64,000 bases of DNA from Planococcus rifietoensis (GTDB lineage: Bacteria > Bacillota > Bacilli > Bacillales_A > Planococcaceae): contig NZ_CP013659.2 of the NCBI RefSeq assembly GCF_001465795.2, forward strand, positions 3,056,501-3,120,500, in the 5' to 3' direction. Under the pieces are notes generated by a model that worked only from the letters and a program-made list of their open reading frames with translations, made no database searches and was not told the origin of the DNA. The translations under genes were made by a program, and so were the position numbers. Of this stretch, positions 17,625-26,491 are shown piece by piece (position 1 is the first letter of the stretch; each line of letters starts with the position of its first letter).

Positions 17625-19061
17625 TTATTGTTTGTCGTCGATCGTTACGTCCGCGCCCATCAAGTCGAAGATGATGCCGGCATGATCCGTATTGTCCAGT
17701 TGCCCTGCAAATTTCTGGCTCGCTGGCCCGTAAGCATAAACCGGCACGTCTTCTCCGGTATGGCCGCCAGTTGTCCAGCCTGTGTGCGAACGTTTATCGA
17801 AAATGCGCTCGATGGCGTTATCGATGTCCAAATATTCACCTTCGTCGGCTGCTTTTTTGACAGAAGCGATTTCTTCTTCAGTCAAGTCCAAGTCGATATA
17901 GCGTTCCAAGGTTTCCTCTACGCCGGCACCTTCCGTAATCTCAGAAGCCATGAAATCCGGTGTGCGCTGTGCAGCGAGAATTGGCTCCGCGAACCAATTA
18001 TAGACGCCGTCTGCGCCGATCGAGAAACCGCCTGTCGAGTGGTCAGCTGTCGCCACAACCAATGTATTTTCATCTTGCTTGGCGAATTCGATCGCTGCCT
18101 GGAATGCTCGGTCGTAATCCTCCATCTCGCTCATCGCCGCGACGATATCGTTGTCATGGCCTGCCCAGTCGACTTGGCTGCCTTCGATCATCAGGAAGAA
18201 GCCGTCCTCGTCCTGTTCCAAGCGGTCGATCGCAGAACGCGTCATGTCTTCAAGAGACGGCACACTGTCTTCGCGGTCGATCATCTTCGGCAAGCCGCCT
18301 TCTGCGAACAGCCCGAGCACTTGCCCGTCGTCATTGGCGAGCAGCTCTTCTTTCGATGTCACATAACCATAGCCGGATTCCTGGAATTCCTCCGTCAAAT
18401 CGCGGTCCGTGCGGTCGAATAGCTTCGTGCCCCCGCCGAGCAAGACGTCGATTTTATGTTCGCCGTCGATGCGCTCGTCGAAATAATCATCAGCGATGGC
18501 GTTCATGTTGCGGCGGCTGATATCGTGCGCGCCGAATGATGCCGGCGTCGCGTGGGTGATTTCAGAACTTGCTACAAGTCCGGTCGCTTTGCCTTGTTCT
18601 TTCGCCGCTTCCAAGACGGTTTTCACTTCCGATTCATCGTTGTCGACCGCGATGGCGTTGTTATAGGTTTTGATGCCTGCTGCCATGGCAGTGGCGGCCG
18701 ACGCTGAATCGGTGACATTTTGTTGCGCATCTTCCGGATAGGTCATTTGCTGCCCGACCAAATAAGAATCGAAAGACATTTCATCCGCGAAACGCGCAGA
18801 AGGATCATCCTGCAAATAACGATATGCGGATGTATAGGATGTGCCAACGCCGTCGCCGATCAGGAAGATGACGTTTTTCGGTGCATCTTTGTCTTTGCCT
18901 TTCTCTTTCCCTTTCCCTTTGCCAGGGTTTTTGTGTTCTTTATGTACTTCGGCTTTGCCATTCCCGTGCGCTTCAGCTGGCGCGGACGGGGTAAAGCTCG
19001 TCACGGCAACCGCTGCCACCACGGCGGCTGGAACAATTTTTTTCATTGATTTTCGGATCAT
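17625..19061 (-). CDS. phoA: Secreted alkaline phosphatase (PhoA/PhoB family)
   Basis: A 478-residue exported phosphomonoesterase. The signal peptide runs to about residue 31 (AEA cleavage); residues 32-60 are a Lys/Gly/His-rich linker. The metal site begins with IFLIGDGVG and the nucleophile Ser is at about 119 in TDSASAATAMAAG; IEGSQVDWAGHDND, ATADHSTGG and TGGHTGEDVPVYA supply further Zn/Mg ligands. The start at 19061 has GAGGAGG nine bases upstream; a longer frame to 19091 lacks a site. Five PhoP-like hexamers precede the promoter, so it should be induced by phosphate starvation. Cleaves phosphate from extracellular esters. Confidence 0.93.
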   Translation of the reverse strand: MIRKSMKKIVPAAVVAAVAVTSFTPSAPAEAHGNGKAEVHKEHKNPGKGKGKEKGKDKDAPKNVIFLIGDGVGTSYTSAYRYLQDDPSARFADEMSFDSYLVGQQMTYPEDAQQNVTDSASAATAMAAGIKTYNNAIAVDNDESEVKTVLEAAKEQGKATGLVASSEITHATPASFGAHDISRRNMNAIADDYFDERIDGEHKIDVLLGGGTKLFDRTDRDLTEEFQESGYGYVTSKEELLANDDGQVLGLFAEGGLPKMIDREDSVPSLEDMTRSAIDRLEQDEDGFFLMIEGSQVDWAGHDNDIVAAMSEMEDYDRAFQAAIEFAKQDENTLVVATADHSTGGFSIGADGVYNWFAEPILAAQRTPDFMASEITEGAGVEETLERYIDLDLTEEEIASVKKAADEGEYLDIDNAIERIFDKRSHTGWTTGGHTGEDVPVYAYGPASQKFAGQLDNTDHAGIIFDLMGADVTIDDKQ

Positions 19062-19095
19062 CTGGCATTCCTCCTCGTGTTTGTTGACCATCGCC

Positions 19096-19149
19096 AGTGT
19101 ATCGAAGGAATATTAAGGAATTGTTGAGGGCGTGTATGGAATTTGTTAA
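19096..19149 (-). promoter_or_regulatory. PhoP-box array and promoter of alkaline phosphatase
   Basis: On the minus strand the hexamers TTAACA, CATACA, TCAACA, TTAATA and TCGATA occur at exact 11-base intervals (19144-19149, 19133-19138, 19122-19127, 19111-19116, 19100-19105), each separated by 5 bases. This is the arrangement bound by PhoP dimers in Bacillus (consensus TT[ACT]A[CT]A). A -10-like TACACT lies at 19096-19101 and no good -35 is present, as expected for an activated promoter. Confidence 0.75.
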
Positions 19150-19195
19150 AGAAATTCTATTTCCCGGGAAATAATTTTGGGGGGATTTCCAAATT

Positions 19196-19228
19196 AAAAA
19201 CCGGCCTCCATTAAGGAAGCCGGTTTTT
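19196..19228 (-). terminator. Terminator after the RND pump gene
   Basis: AAACCGGC/GCCGGTTT stem with inner CTCC/GGAA pairing and a T run on the minus strand. Confidence 0.85.
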
Positions 19229-19234
19229 GGCCGA

Positions 19235-22200
19235 TCAATCTTCGCGATCGACGAGTGATTTGTTTTTCTGGAATTTACGGAGTATTTCATAGACGACCGG
19301 CACGACCACGAGTGTCAGCAAGGTCGAGGACAATAAGCCGCCGATGACGGTGATCGCCAAGTCTTGGGAGACGAGGCCACCGCCACCGCTTGAGAGTGCC
19401 ATTGGAATCATGGCCCCAATCGTAGCGATGGCTGTCATCAGGATCGGCCGCAGACGCGTCGTTCCTGCTTCAAGCAAGGCGTTGCGCACCGTCATGCCTT
19501 CGCGTTCCATATGGATGACCCGGTCGACAAGGACGATGGCGTTCGTTACGACAATCCCGATGAGCATGAGCAGCCCCATCATGACCGATACGGAAATTGT
19601 CTGGCCTGTGACATATAGGCCGACAAATGCACCGATGACCGCAAACGGCAGCGAGAATAGGATGGCGAATGGCGCAAGCCCGCCGCCGAACGTCACGACC
19701 AGGATAAAGTAAACGATCGCGATTGCCGCTGCCATCGCCAGGCCAAGCTGTGTGAAGGTTTCATTGATATCCGCCGTCACGCCGCCGGTTTCTACCGTCA
19801 CGCCTGTCGGAAGATCCAGTTGATCCACATTTTCCTGGACGGCCGCACTTGGCGCAGACACGTCATTGCCCGTCACCGTGCCGGAAACAGTCGCATAATA
19901 AGCGCCTTCCGAACGGCTCAAGGTATTCAAGGTGGTGCCTTCTTCGACTTCGACCAATTCGCCGACAGTCATCATGGTACCTGCAGCTGTTGGCACAGGC
20001 GTCTCCAGAAGCTCTTCAAAAGTCGCTGCGTCTTGCTGGGCATCACGCTGGACAATGACTTCAAGTTCGCCGCCGTCTGTATTGACGGTCGTCAGCACTT
20101 CATTTTGGCCCCCGCCGGACAAAGCCATCGCGACTTGTCCCGCCGTCAGGCCATATTGGAGAATTTCCTGCTGTTCGATGCGTAAAGTATGTTCGACATA
20201 AGGATCTTCCGCATCGGAGGTCACTTCTTCCAAGCCGTCGACTTCGCTCATCGCGCCTTCGACTTGTGCAACGGTATCCATCAAATCATCGAGGTCTTCG
20301 CTGTACAATGTGTAGGCGACTTCACTCGATGCCGCCATGCCGCCGCCCATCATATCCTGTTCGCCCCACTCGCCTGATTGGCCGAGTCCTGCAAGATAGT
20401 CCGCGACTTCAGTGCGGGCTTCTTCGAATTCATCGACAGAAATCGAATCATCAAAGATCAAATACAATAATGCACCGTCTCCGCCGCCCATCATCATCTG
20501 GGACATATCGGCATTGGCTGAATCGTTGATCGATAATTGAAGAACGTCGATGTCTTCGCGTTCAAGCAAGTCCTGCTCAACCGCTTCGATGTTCTCGACC
20601 GTCTCTTCCTGCAACTCCCCTGCGGAAGGAGAATACGTGATATACATCATTTTCTCGGTTTGCGAGCCGAGGAACGAGAAGCCGATCAACGGTGTCAGCG
20701 CCAAAGACCCCGCGAGCAACACGACTGCAATGATCGATGTGATCCACTTATGGTTCAAGGCCTTCTCAAGGAATGAACGGAACCAAAGCGCCAGCTTTCC
20801 GACTTCTTGATGCTTCGATGCTGTTTTCTTGCCATATAATTTCTTCTTGAAGAAACTATGCGACATCGCCGGCACGATGCTGACCGCCACTGCAAGCGAC
20901 GCAAGCAAAGCAAACGACATTGTCAGTGCGAACGGCAAGAACAATTCGCCGACCATTCCACCGACAAAGACCAGTGGCGCAAAGACTGCGATCGTTACAA
21001 GCGTCGACGACAAGATCGGCTTGAACATTTCGATCGTCGCCGATTGGATCAATTTGCGGCCGGATAATTTCTCTTCTTTCAAATGCATGCGCCGGTAAAT
21101 ATTCTCGACGACGACAATCGAGTCATCGATGACCCGGCCGATCGACACGGTAATGGCACCGAGCGTCATGATGTTCAAGGTGATATCGAGCCAGTTCAAC
21201 AGGAGCAATGCCACGAAAATAGATACTGGGATCGAGACGATTGCAATGAGCGTCGAACGGAAATCACGCAAGAATACCAAAATGATCAGCACGGCGATCA
21301 AGCCGCCAAACAAGGCTTTTTCCACCATTGCAAAGACCGATTCCTCGATCGGCTCGCCTTGATCAAGCGTAATGTCGACGATCAAGCCGTCCACTTCGCT
21401 TTCCAAATCCGCCATCAAGTCTTTTACTTCATTGACCACAGTGACCGTATTGGCTTCCTGGCCTTTGACGATTTGAATCGCTATCGCATCTTCGCCATTG
21501 GTCCGGGAAATCGACTGCACTTTCCCGACCAGTTCCACATTGGCCAGTTCAGACAAGGCAACAAATGGTTCCGGATTGTCTTCTGAAGGCGTCACCGGAA
21601 TCAATAAGTCACCGAACTCTTCAATAGAAGCAACCGAACCGTCGATATAGACCGCTTCTTCGCCTTCTTCAAATTCACGAAGGCCGAGCGACAAGGCAAT
21701 ATTGCTCGCTTCGATCATCTGCTGGATGTCTTCTTCCGTCACTTCACGGGCAGCCATCGCTTCTTCATCGTATGTCAGATGAACTTCTTCGACATGCTGT
21801 CCAGTGACAGTCGCAGAGGCGACGCCATCAATTTTCTCGATTTCAGGCAAAATGGCTGTCTGGACACGGTCCGTCAATTCGACAATCGATTCCGTCTCAC
21901 TGCTGACAGACAGTGCAACCACCGGGAACATATTGAGGCCGATTGACATGATCGACGGAGTCTCCACTTCCTCAGGCAAGTTTACGCCATCGACTGCGGA
22001 TTCAAGTTCCCGCTTTTTCTCATCCATATCGACTCCGTAATCGTATTCGATCTGGATTTGGGAGACATTCGAAGAGGAATTTGAATAAACTGCTTTGACA
22101 TCCTCCAGGCTTTCGACTGCCTGTTCCACAGGTATCGATACTTCTTCCATCACCTGTTCAGGTGCAGCCCCCGGGTAGACCCCCGAGACGATTAAGTAGG

Positions 22201-22330
22201 GAATCGAAATATCAGGGATCGACTCCATCTTCATTTGGGTTGTTGAATAAATGCCGGCAAAGGTTACAATTAAAGTCAACAGCCACACGGCAAATTTGTT
22301 TTTCAGCACAAAACGCACGAATCCTTGCAC
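19235..22330 (-). CDS. RND-family efflux transporter (SwrC/AcrB type)
   Basis: A 1031-residue twelve-helix RND pump with two large extracellular loops (about 33-335 and 560-850). The N-terminal helix starts after VRFVLKNKFAVWLL and the proton-relay helix contains IGRVIDDSIVVVENIYRR (about 400). Homologues in Bacillus (SwrC/YerP) export surfactin and fatty-acid-like or drug substrates. Gly/Met-rich low-complexity loops (MMGGGDG, MMGGGMAAS) occur in the second periplasmic-type loop. No membrane-fusion partner is adjacent, as is usual in Bacillota. Divergent from a TetR gene whose operator sits in its promoter, so it is probably induced by a pump substrate. Confidence 0.92.
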   Translation of the reverse strand: MQGFVRFVLKNKFAVWLLTLIVTFAGIYSTTQMKMESIPDISIPYLIVSGVYPGAAPEQVMEEVSIPVEQAVESLEDVKAVYSNSSSNVSQIQIEYDYGVDMDEKKRELESAVDGVNLPEEVETPSIMSIGLNMFPVVALSVSSETESIVELTDRVQTAILPEIEKIDGVASATVTGQHVEEVHLTYDEEAMAAREVTEEDIQQMIEASNIALSLGLREFEEGEEAVYIDGSVASIEEFGDLLIPVTPSEDNPEPFVALSELANVELVGKVQSISRTNGEDAIAIQIVKGQEANTVTVVNEVKDLMADLESEVDGLIVDITLDQGEPIEESVFAMVEKALFGGLIAVLIILVFLRDFRSTLIAIVSIPVSIFVALLLLNWLDITLNIMTLGAITVSIGRVIDDSIVVVENIYRRMHLKEEKLSGRKLIQSATIEMFKPILSSTLVTIAVFAPLVFVGGMVGELFLPFALTMSFALLASLAVAVSIVPAMSHSFFKKKLYGKKTASKHQEVGKLALWFRSFLEKALNHKWITSIIAVVLLAGSLALTPLIGFSFLGSQTEKMMYITYSPSAGELQEETVENIEAVEQDLLEREDIDVLQLSINDSANADMSQMMMGGGDGALLYLIFDDSISVDEFEEARTEVADYLAGLGQSGEWGEQDMMGGGMAASSEVAYTLYSEDLDDLMDTVAQVEGAMSEVDGLEEVTSDAEDPYVEHTLRIEQQEILQYGLTAGQVAMALSGGGQNEVLTTVNTDGGELEVIVQRDAQQDAATFEELLETPVPTAAGTMMTVGELVEVEEGTTLNTLSRSEGAYYATVSGTVTGNDVSAPSAAVQENVDQLDLPTGVTVETGGVTADINETFTQLGLAMAAAIAIVYFILVVTFGGGLAPFAILFSLPFAVIGAFVGLYVTGQTISVSVMMGLLMLIGIVVTNAIVLVDRVIHMEREGMTVRNALLEAGTTRLRPILMTAIATIGAMIPMALSSGGGGLVSQDLAITVIGGLLSSTLLTLVVVPVVYEILRKFQKNKSLVDRED

Positions 22331-22347
22331 ACAAATTCTTCCTTTCT

Positions 22348-22376
22348 TTGACGAAATCCATTTACTACTCTATAGT
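22348..22376 (+). promoter_or_regulatory. SigA promoter of the tetR gene
   Basis: TTGACG (22348-22353), 17-base spacer, TATAGT (22371-22376). The -10 bases are shared with the opposing promoter of the RND gene. Confidence 0.7.
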
Positions 22377-22400
22377 AATGACCGATTGGTCAAGCGTCAA
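22372..22400 (-). promoter_or_regulatory. SigA promoter of the RND pump gene
   Basis: On the minus strand TTGACG (22395-22400), 17-base spacer, TACTAT (22372-22377). The spacer contains the palindromic operator. Confidence 0.7.
22379..22392. promoter_or_regulatory. Probable TetR operator
   Basis: TGACCGATTGGTCA is palindromic at 12 of 14 positions (TGACC arms), typical in form for AcrR/QacR-like TetR operators. It covers the RND promoter spacer and the start region of the tetR transcript, so one dimer could block both. Confidence 0.7.
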
Positions 22401-22428
22401 ACAAGTAAGGGGAAAAGAGGAATCAAAT

Positions 22429-23280
22429 ATGTCAAAAAAGCAACAGATCCTGGAATCAGCGCTTCAACTCTTTGCTGAAAACGGCATTGAAGCTACATCT
22501 GTCCAGCACATCACCCAAGAAGCAGGCATATCAAAAGGCGCGTTCTACTTGTCTTTCCCTTCAAAGGAGTCATTGATCAAAGAAATCATCGATTCATTCA
22601 TGAAAGGCTTTGTCGCCGATATTGACCGAGTAGTCAATAGCTCGAAAAAACCTGACGAAAAACTGCGCCTCTATTTTCTTGCCCATCTGGCATTGCTCGA
22701 AAAGCATGCAGATTTCGCCAAGATCTACGCACAGGAGCCGATGCATGCCCTGAACGAGGAAATTTTGGAGAAACTTATCCATTACGATACGTGGATCGAC
22801 CGTTCGCTGCTGTCGTTACTGGACGAGTTATATGGAGAGCAGCTTCAAGGCCGCCGCTATGACTTGCTCATTTCCATCAAAGGCTTCGTGCGCATTTATT
22901 CGCAGCTGGTGTTGTTCCATCCATATCCTCACGATATCGAAAAAATTGCAGAGCTTCTCGTGGAAAAGACCAACGTGCTGGCTGCTTACTCCCATACGGC
23001 TTACCTGACAGAAGAAATGGTCGAATTGCCGATGCCCGGCCCCGAAGAAGTGACGACCGAAGAAAAATTGCTGTCGGTGATCGCCGAGTTACTGGAAGAC
23101 GGACAGCACCCGCCGCTCATGGCCGAGTCGTTCTCGCTGCTTGCCGAAGAGCTCCAGTCGGAAATGCCAAGACGCGCCATCCTCCACGGCTTGCAGGCCA
23201 ATATCTACGACTACGCCCCTGCCAAATGGCTGTCGTACCTATTGAAAAAATACGAACAGAAAAAAAGCCCAGACAATTAA
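22429..23280 (+). CDS. TetR/AcrR-family transcriptional regulator
   Basis: A 283-residue repressor. Residues 1-50 form the TetR helix-turn-helix (ILESALQLFAENGIEATSV, then ITQEAGISKGAFYLSFPSKE); the larger C-terminal part is the ligand-binding domain and is longer than the usual 190-200 residues. The ATG at 22429 has AAGAGG eight bases upstream; the frame is open earlier but without a site. Being divergent from an RND pump with a shared operator, it most likely represses the pump and itself until a substrate binds. Confidence 0.88.
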   Translation: MSKKQQILESALQLFAENGIEATSVQHITQEAGISKGAFYLSFPSKESLIKEIIDSFMKGFVADIDRVVNSSKKPDEKLRLYFLAHLALLEKHADFAKIYAQEPMHALNEEILEKLIHYDTWIDRSLLSLLDELYGEQLQGRRYDLLISIKGFVRIYSQLVLFHPYPHDIEKIAELLVEKTNVLAAYSHTAYLTEEMVELPMPGPEEVTTEEKLLSVIAELLEDGQHPPLMAESFSLLAEELQSEMPRRAILHGLQANIYDYAPAKWLSYLLKKYEQKKSPDN

Positions 23281-23295
23281 TGTCCGGGCTTTTTT
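23261..23295. terminator. Bidirectional terminator between tetR and the aminotransferase
   Basis: AAAAAAGCCC/GGGCTTTTTT with inner GACA/TGTC; it overlaps the tetR stop codon. Confidence 0.9.
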
Positions 23296-23306
23296 CATGC
23301 GCTGAT

Positions 23307-24380
23307 TTAGTTGATTTCCACGGTCCAGTCGAGGGTGTCTTCGACTTTGCCCGTCTGGATACCAGTGATCGTGTCGTACAGCTTTTGCGACAACTCACCG
23401 ATTTCGTGATTGTTGATGATCATTTTCTGCCCTTGCCAGTTGAGTTCGCCGACCGGGGAAATGACTGCGGCCGTTCCCGTCCCGAAGACTTCCTCGACTT
23501 TTCCGGCTTGGTACGCTTCGTAAAGTTCATCGATGGCCATGCGTTTTTCCGTCACCGGAATGCCCCATGAATTCAATAATTCGATGATCGACATGCGCGT
23601 GATGCCTTTCAGGATGCTGCCATTAAGCTCAGGGGTAAACACTTCCCCATCGATTTTAAAGAAGATGTTCATGCTGCCGACTTCTTCGATATAGCGCTTC
23701 TCGACACCATCAAGCCACAGCACGTCCGCGTTGCCTTCTTTCTTGGCATTCGCTTGCGCCTGATAGCCTGAAGAATAGTTCCCCGCTGTTTTCGCCATTC
23801 CCGTGCCGCCTTTGACTGCGCGCGTAAACTTGTCTTCGACATGGATGACAACCGGCTGCAGGCCGCCTGGGAAATAAGAGCCTACAGGCGACAGGATGAC
23901 CATATACTTATATGTAGATGATGGCCCTACTGCCAAATTGGCATCCGTCGAGATAATGTACGGGCGGATATAAAGTGATGTGCCCGGTGTTTTCGGCACC
24001 CAGTCTTTTTCGAGCTTGATCAATTGCTTCAAGTGCTCAAGCGCCAAATCCTCGTCGATCGGGGGAATGCTGAGACGCTCGCTCGATAGGTTGAGGCGCT
24101 CAAAGTTCTTCTCCGGACGGAACAGCAATACGCGCCCGTCTTCTGTATGGTAGGCTTTCATTCCTTCAAAAACCGTCTGTCCGTAATGGAAAATCATAGC
24201 TGCCGGATCCAAGGAAATCGGACCATATGGCACGATCTTCGGTTCATGCCAGCCTTTATCCGTTTGGTATTCCATGATGTACATATGATCAGTGAAAGTT
24301 TGGCCGAATGGAATCTGGTCTTGTGCCGGCTTGTCTTTCTTCGCAGTATTCTCGATTACTTCCAATTGATAAGTCGTCAT
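23307..24380 (-). CDS. ilvE: Branched-chain amino acid aminotransferase
   Basis: A 357-residue class IV PLP aminotransferase for leucine, isoleucine and valine. It matches the large (type II) Bacillus form: FTDHMYIMEY, FHYGQTVFEGMKAY, LYIRPYIISTDANL, then the PLP lysine in GGTGMAKTAGNYSSGY (about 195-210) and EEVGSMNIFF. Of two close ATGs, 24380 is spaced eight bases from AAGGGG while 24386 is too close. Single-gene unit; a minus-strand -10 TATAAT lies about 50 bases upstream. Confidence 0.95.
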   Translation of the reverse strand: MTTYQLEVIENTAKKDKPAQDQIPFGQTFTDHMYIMEYQTDKGWHEPKIVPYGPISLDPAAMIFHYGQTVFEGMKAYHTEDGRVLLFRPEKNFERLNLSSERLSIPPIDEDLALEHLKQLIKLEKDWVPKTPGTSLYIRPYIISTDANLAVGPSSTYKYMVILSPVGSYFPGGLQPVVIHVEDKFTRAVKGGTGMAKTAGNYSSGYQAQANAKKEGNADVLWLDGVEKRYIEEVGSMNIFFKIDGEVFTPELNGSILKGITRMSIIELLNSWGIPVTEKRMAIDELYEAYQAGKVEEVFGTGTAAVISPVGELNWQGQKMIINNHEIGELSQKLYDTITGIQTGKVEDTLDWTVEIN

Positions 24381-24495
24381 GGTCATATCCCCTTTTGCAG
24401 TATGTTTTTATTTTCATGATTTCGAATAATTATACACACATTTCCAAGTGCTGAAAAGGCTGTTGGCCAAATTCGCCAAATATCGGACAATCGGC

Positions 24496-25110
24496 TCAGC
24501 GGATCAATTCCATGAAATGCATGAGAATTTTTGCCGTTAATCCCCAAATGACGCGGTCTTCGTATAAATAGAAAAATTCATCCACTTGCCGTGCACGCCA
24601 GCTGTAGTTTTCGCCTCCGGCAATCAAGTCATATGGAAAACTTTCCTCCGGCTGAATATCGAAATCGATGCGGTACACGCGCGGCTCGTTTTCAAGGAAA
24701 AACTTCAGCGGCACCGTGAAGACGCTATCGACTTCTGGCGGGTTCGGCTTAAAATCCGTGTCAGGATCGATAAAGCCCGCAAATGAATAGACGATCATGC
24801 CAAACGGCGAGACGATGTAATCGAGCGGAAACACATTGCTGATCGCCTCTTTTTGGATGCCGAGCTCTTCCATCGTCTCACGCAAAGCTGTCTCTTCCTC
24901 GTCTTCATCTCCGCGGTCGATGCGGCCGCCTGGGAAGCATATTTCCCCCGGCTGACGTCTCATTTCAAACGAACGCACTTCAAATAGGATATGGACGCCG
25001 TCTTCTTTTTCAATCAATGGGAGAAGAATCGCATATTTCGAGAAATCCCGGTTGCCGAGTACTTCAGGCACCCGCCCTTTGACTTTTCCCAAAATCTTTT
25101 CCGGTTCCAT
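24496..25110 (-). CDS. CoA pyrophosphatase-type NUDIX hydrolase
   Basis: A 204-residue NUDIX protein. The Nudix box reads GGRIDRGDEDEE then TALRETMEELGI (about 60-85), preceded by QPGEICFPGG, the CoA-pyrophosphatase (NudL/YeaB) hallmark. Such enzymes cleave CoA to phosphopantetheine and 3',5'-ADP, removing damaged CoA. GAGGTGA precedes the ATG. Divergent from the PgeF-type gene, with about 150 bases between. Confidence 0.88.
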   Translation of the reverse strand: MEPEKILGKVKGRVPEVLGNRDFSKYAILLPLIEKEDGVHILFEVRSFEMRRQPGEICFPGGRIDRGDEDEEETALRETMEELGIQKEAISNVFPLDYIVSPFGMIVYSFAGFIDPDTDFKPNPPEVDSVFTVPLKFFLENEPRVYRIDFDIQPEESFPYDLIAGGENYSWRARQVDEFFYLYEDRVIWGLTAKILMHFMELIR

Positions 25111-25263
25111 GCCATCACCTCGACTTTCTTTTTTCCTATCTTACCAAATAATCGATGGGCCCGGCCTTTCAATCGCTCCGGAAAGATGAAAAATCCGAAT
25201 TCCCTTGCCATCTATTGGCGAACGCACTGCGCCTTCGCTACAATGGGAGCGGAGGGGATAGAC

Positions 25264-26022
25264 GTGAACCGAAAAATATATATCGACAACGATTCCTATA
25301 TCGCGGGCATGACCGTAAAAGACCCGCAGGCAAAGGGCGGCAATAATTTGGCGCTGCACGCCGGAACCCATCGCGAGCATTCACTCGAAAACCGGGAAGC
25401 CTTGCTTGCTTCACTTGGCTACAGCATCGATGAACTCGTCTGCGCCAATCAAACCCACAGCAACCATTTCCGAAAAGTAACCCGTGCAGATGCAGGCAAA
25501 GGCGCCCGCATTCTAGACGATGCGATTGCGGATACTGATGCGCTTTATACGCGCGACACAGGCCTTGTTCTCTCAAGTTTTGCCGCTGATTGTGTACCCG
25601 TAACTTTCTATCACGTAACGGAAGAGTTGGTCGGTGCCGTACATTCCGGCTGGCAAGGCACCGTCAAAGAACTCGTGCCGCACTTGTTTGCCCATTTGAT
25701 CGCTAATGAAAATTGCGCGCCGGAAGGATTCCATGTCCAGATCGGCATGGCGCTCAGCCAGGAGAAATTTGAAGTGGATGAAGACGTCTACGTGAAATTC
25801 AAAGCACTCGGCTATGCCGACCCGTTCATCGACTTTAACGAAAAAACCGGGAAATACCATATCGACAATCAACTCACGGTCAAAACCCAGCTGGAACGCG
25901 CAGGCATTCCCGCAGAGCACATCGACATCGACCGCAGCTGCACCTTTAAGAGCCTAGATGGCTTCTCCTACCGCGAAGACAGACAATGCGGCCGCCATAT
26001 GGCTTATATCGTCAAGAAATAG
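25264..26022 (+). CDS. pgeF: PgeF/YlmD-type multicopper-like protein (purine nucleoside phosphorylase / polyphenol oxidase family)
   Basis: A 252-residue Cu-oxidase_4 family protein. The metal-ligand set is intact: His in CANQTHSNHF, Cys in SFAADCVPVTF and His in GAVHSGWQGTVKEL. Relatives were first called laccases; some cleave purine nucleosides or edit muropeptides (PgeF). GTG at 25264 follows GGAGGGG at eight bases and begins the conserved domain; the open frame upstream lacks support. In many Bacillota the gene sits beside division genes; here it stands alone. Confidence 0.87.
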   Translation: MNRKIYIDNDSYIAGMTVKDPQAKGGNNLALHAGTHREHSLENREALLASLGYSIDELVCANQTHSNHFRKVTRADAGKGARILDDAIADTDALYTRDTGLVLSSFAADCVPVTFYHVTEELVGAVHSGWQGTVKELVPHLFAHLIANENCAPEGFHVQIGMALSQEKFEVDEDVYVKFKALGYADPFIDFNEKTGKYHIDNQLTVKTQLERAGIPAEHIDIDRSCTFKSLDGFSYREDRQCGRHMAYIVKK

Positions 26023-26024
26023 CA

Positions 26025-26054
26025 AAAAGCTCTTCCGCATAGGGAGAGCTTTTA
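26025..26054 (+). terminator. Terminator after the pgeF gene
   Basis: AAAAGCTCT (26025-26033) pairs with AGAGCTTTT (26045-26053). Confidence 0.8.
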
Positions 26055-26138
26055 GTGTTTTGAGAGTAAGAGCTGTTGATAGCTAGACTTTTTTTGATTT
26101 CATGAGCAATCACTTTTCCTTTATCACATAAATAATCG

Positions 26139-26221
26139 CAGTCTCGCTTGGGGTTGAGCTTTCGTAATGAGCCAGAAACCCACTGTCTCATTACTTCGCT
26201 TCACCCGTATGCGCGAGGCTG
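26139..26221. other. Large imperfect hairpin in a 470-base gene-free gap
   Basis: Nested arms: CAGTCTCGC (26139-26147) with GCGAGGCTG (26213-26221, one G-U), GGGT with ACCC (26203-26206), AGC with GCT, and GTAATGAG (26164-26171) with CTCATTAC (26187-26194); the apical loop is 15 bases. CTTTTTG follows on the plus strand. The rest of 26055-26491 is AT-rich and holds only a possible terminator near 26300. Could be an RNA structure, an insertion remnant or a degenerate repeat. Confidence 0.5.
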
Positions 26222-26299
26222 CTTTTTGATTTCATTGATTTAAATATGCGCAAGAGTAGCCTTTGCTTTACTGTTCACATGCTGGAACTAAGCTTAGTA

Positions 26300-26329
26300 G
26301 AAAAAGTAAGAGGTAGTTATCTCTTTACT
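26300..26329 (-). terminator. Possible terminator downstream of the SNF2 gene
   Basis: On the minus strand AGTAAAGAG and CTCTTACT can pair with one bulge, followed by TTTTTC. It lies about 165 bases after the SNF2 stop. Confidence 0.45.
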
Positions 26330-26491
26330 ACTGTAATAACAGTTGTTGGATCTTCTATAAAATTCCTGAAGGCTAGACACTTTTTCACTAACTATAAAAC
26401 AAAGGATTGAGAAAACGGCATTTAGGCAACAAGGAAGTTCGATTTCCGCCCGAAGCTCAATCCCACCCCTATATGAAGATTTACAGTTCAT

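Noticed and set aside
17487..18520. 311- and 186-codon plus-strand ORFs opposite the phosphatase gene
   Set aside because: Antisense shadows of the alkaline phosphatase frame; composition follows the codon bias of the real gene.
19344..22040. Many long plus-strand ORFs opposite the RND pump gene
   Set aside because: They lie in complementary frames of a clear 1031-residue RND coding sequence, lack ribosome sites and have no recognisable motifs.
26294..26491. 65-codon minus ORF just after the SNF2 gene and a 108-codon plus ORF from 26407
   Set aside because: No ribosome sites; the first lies in AT-rich noncoding DNA and the second is antisense to the helicase C-terminus.
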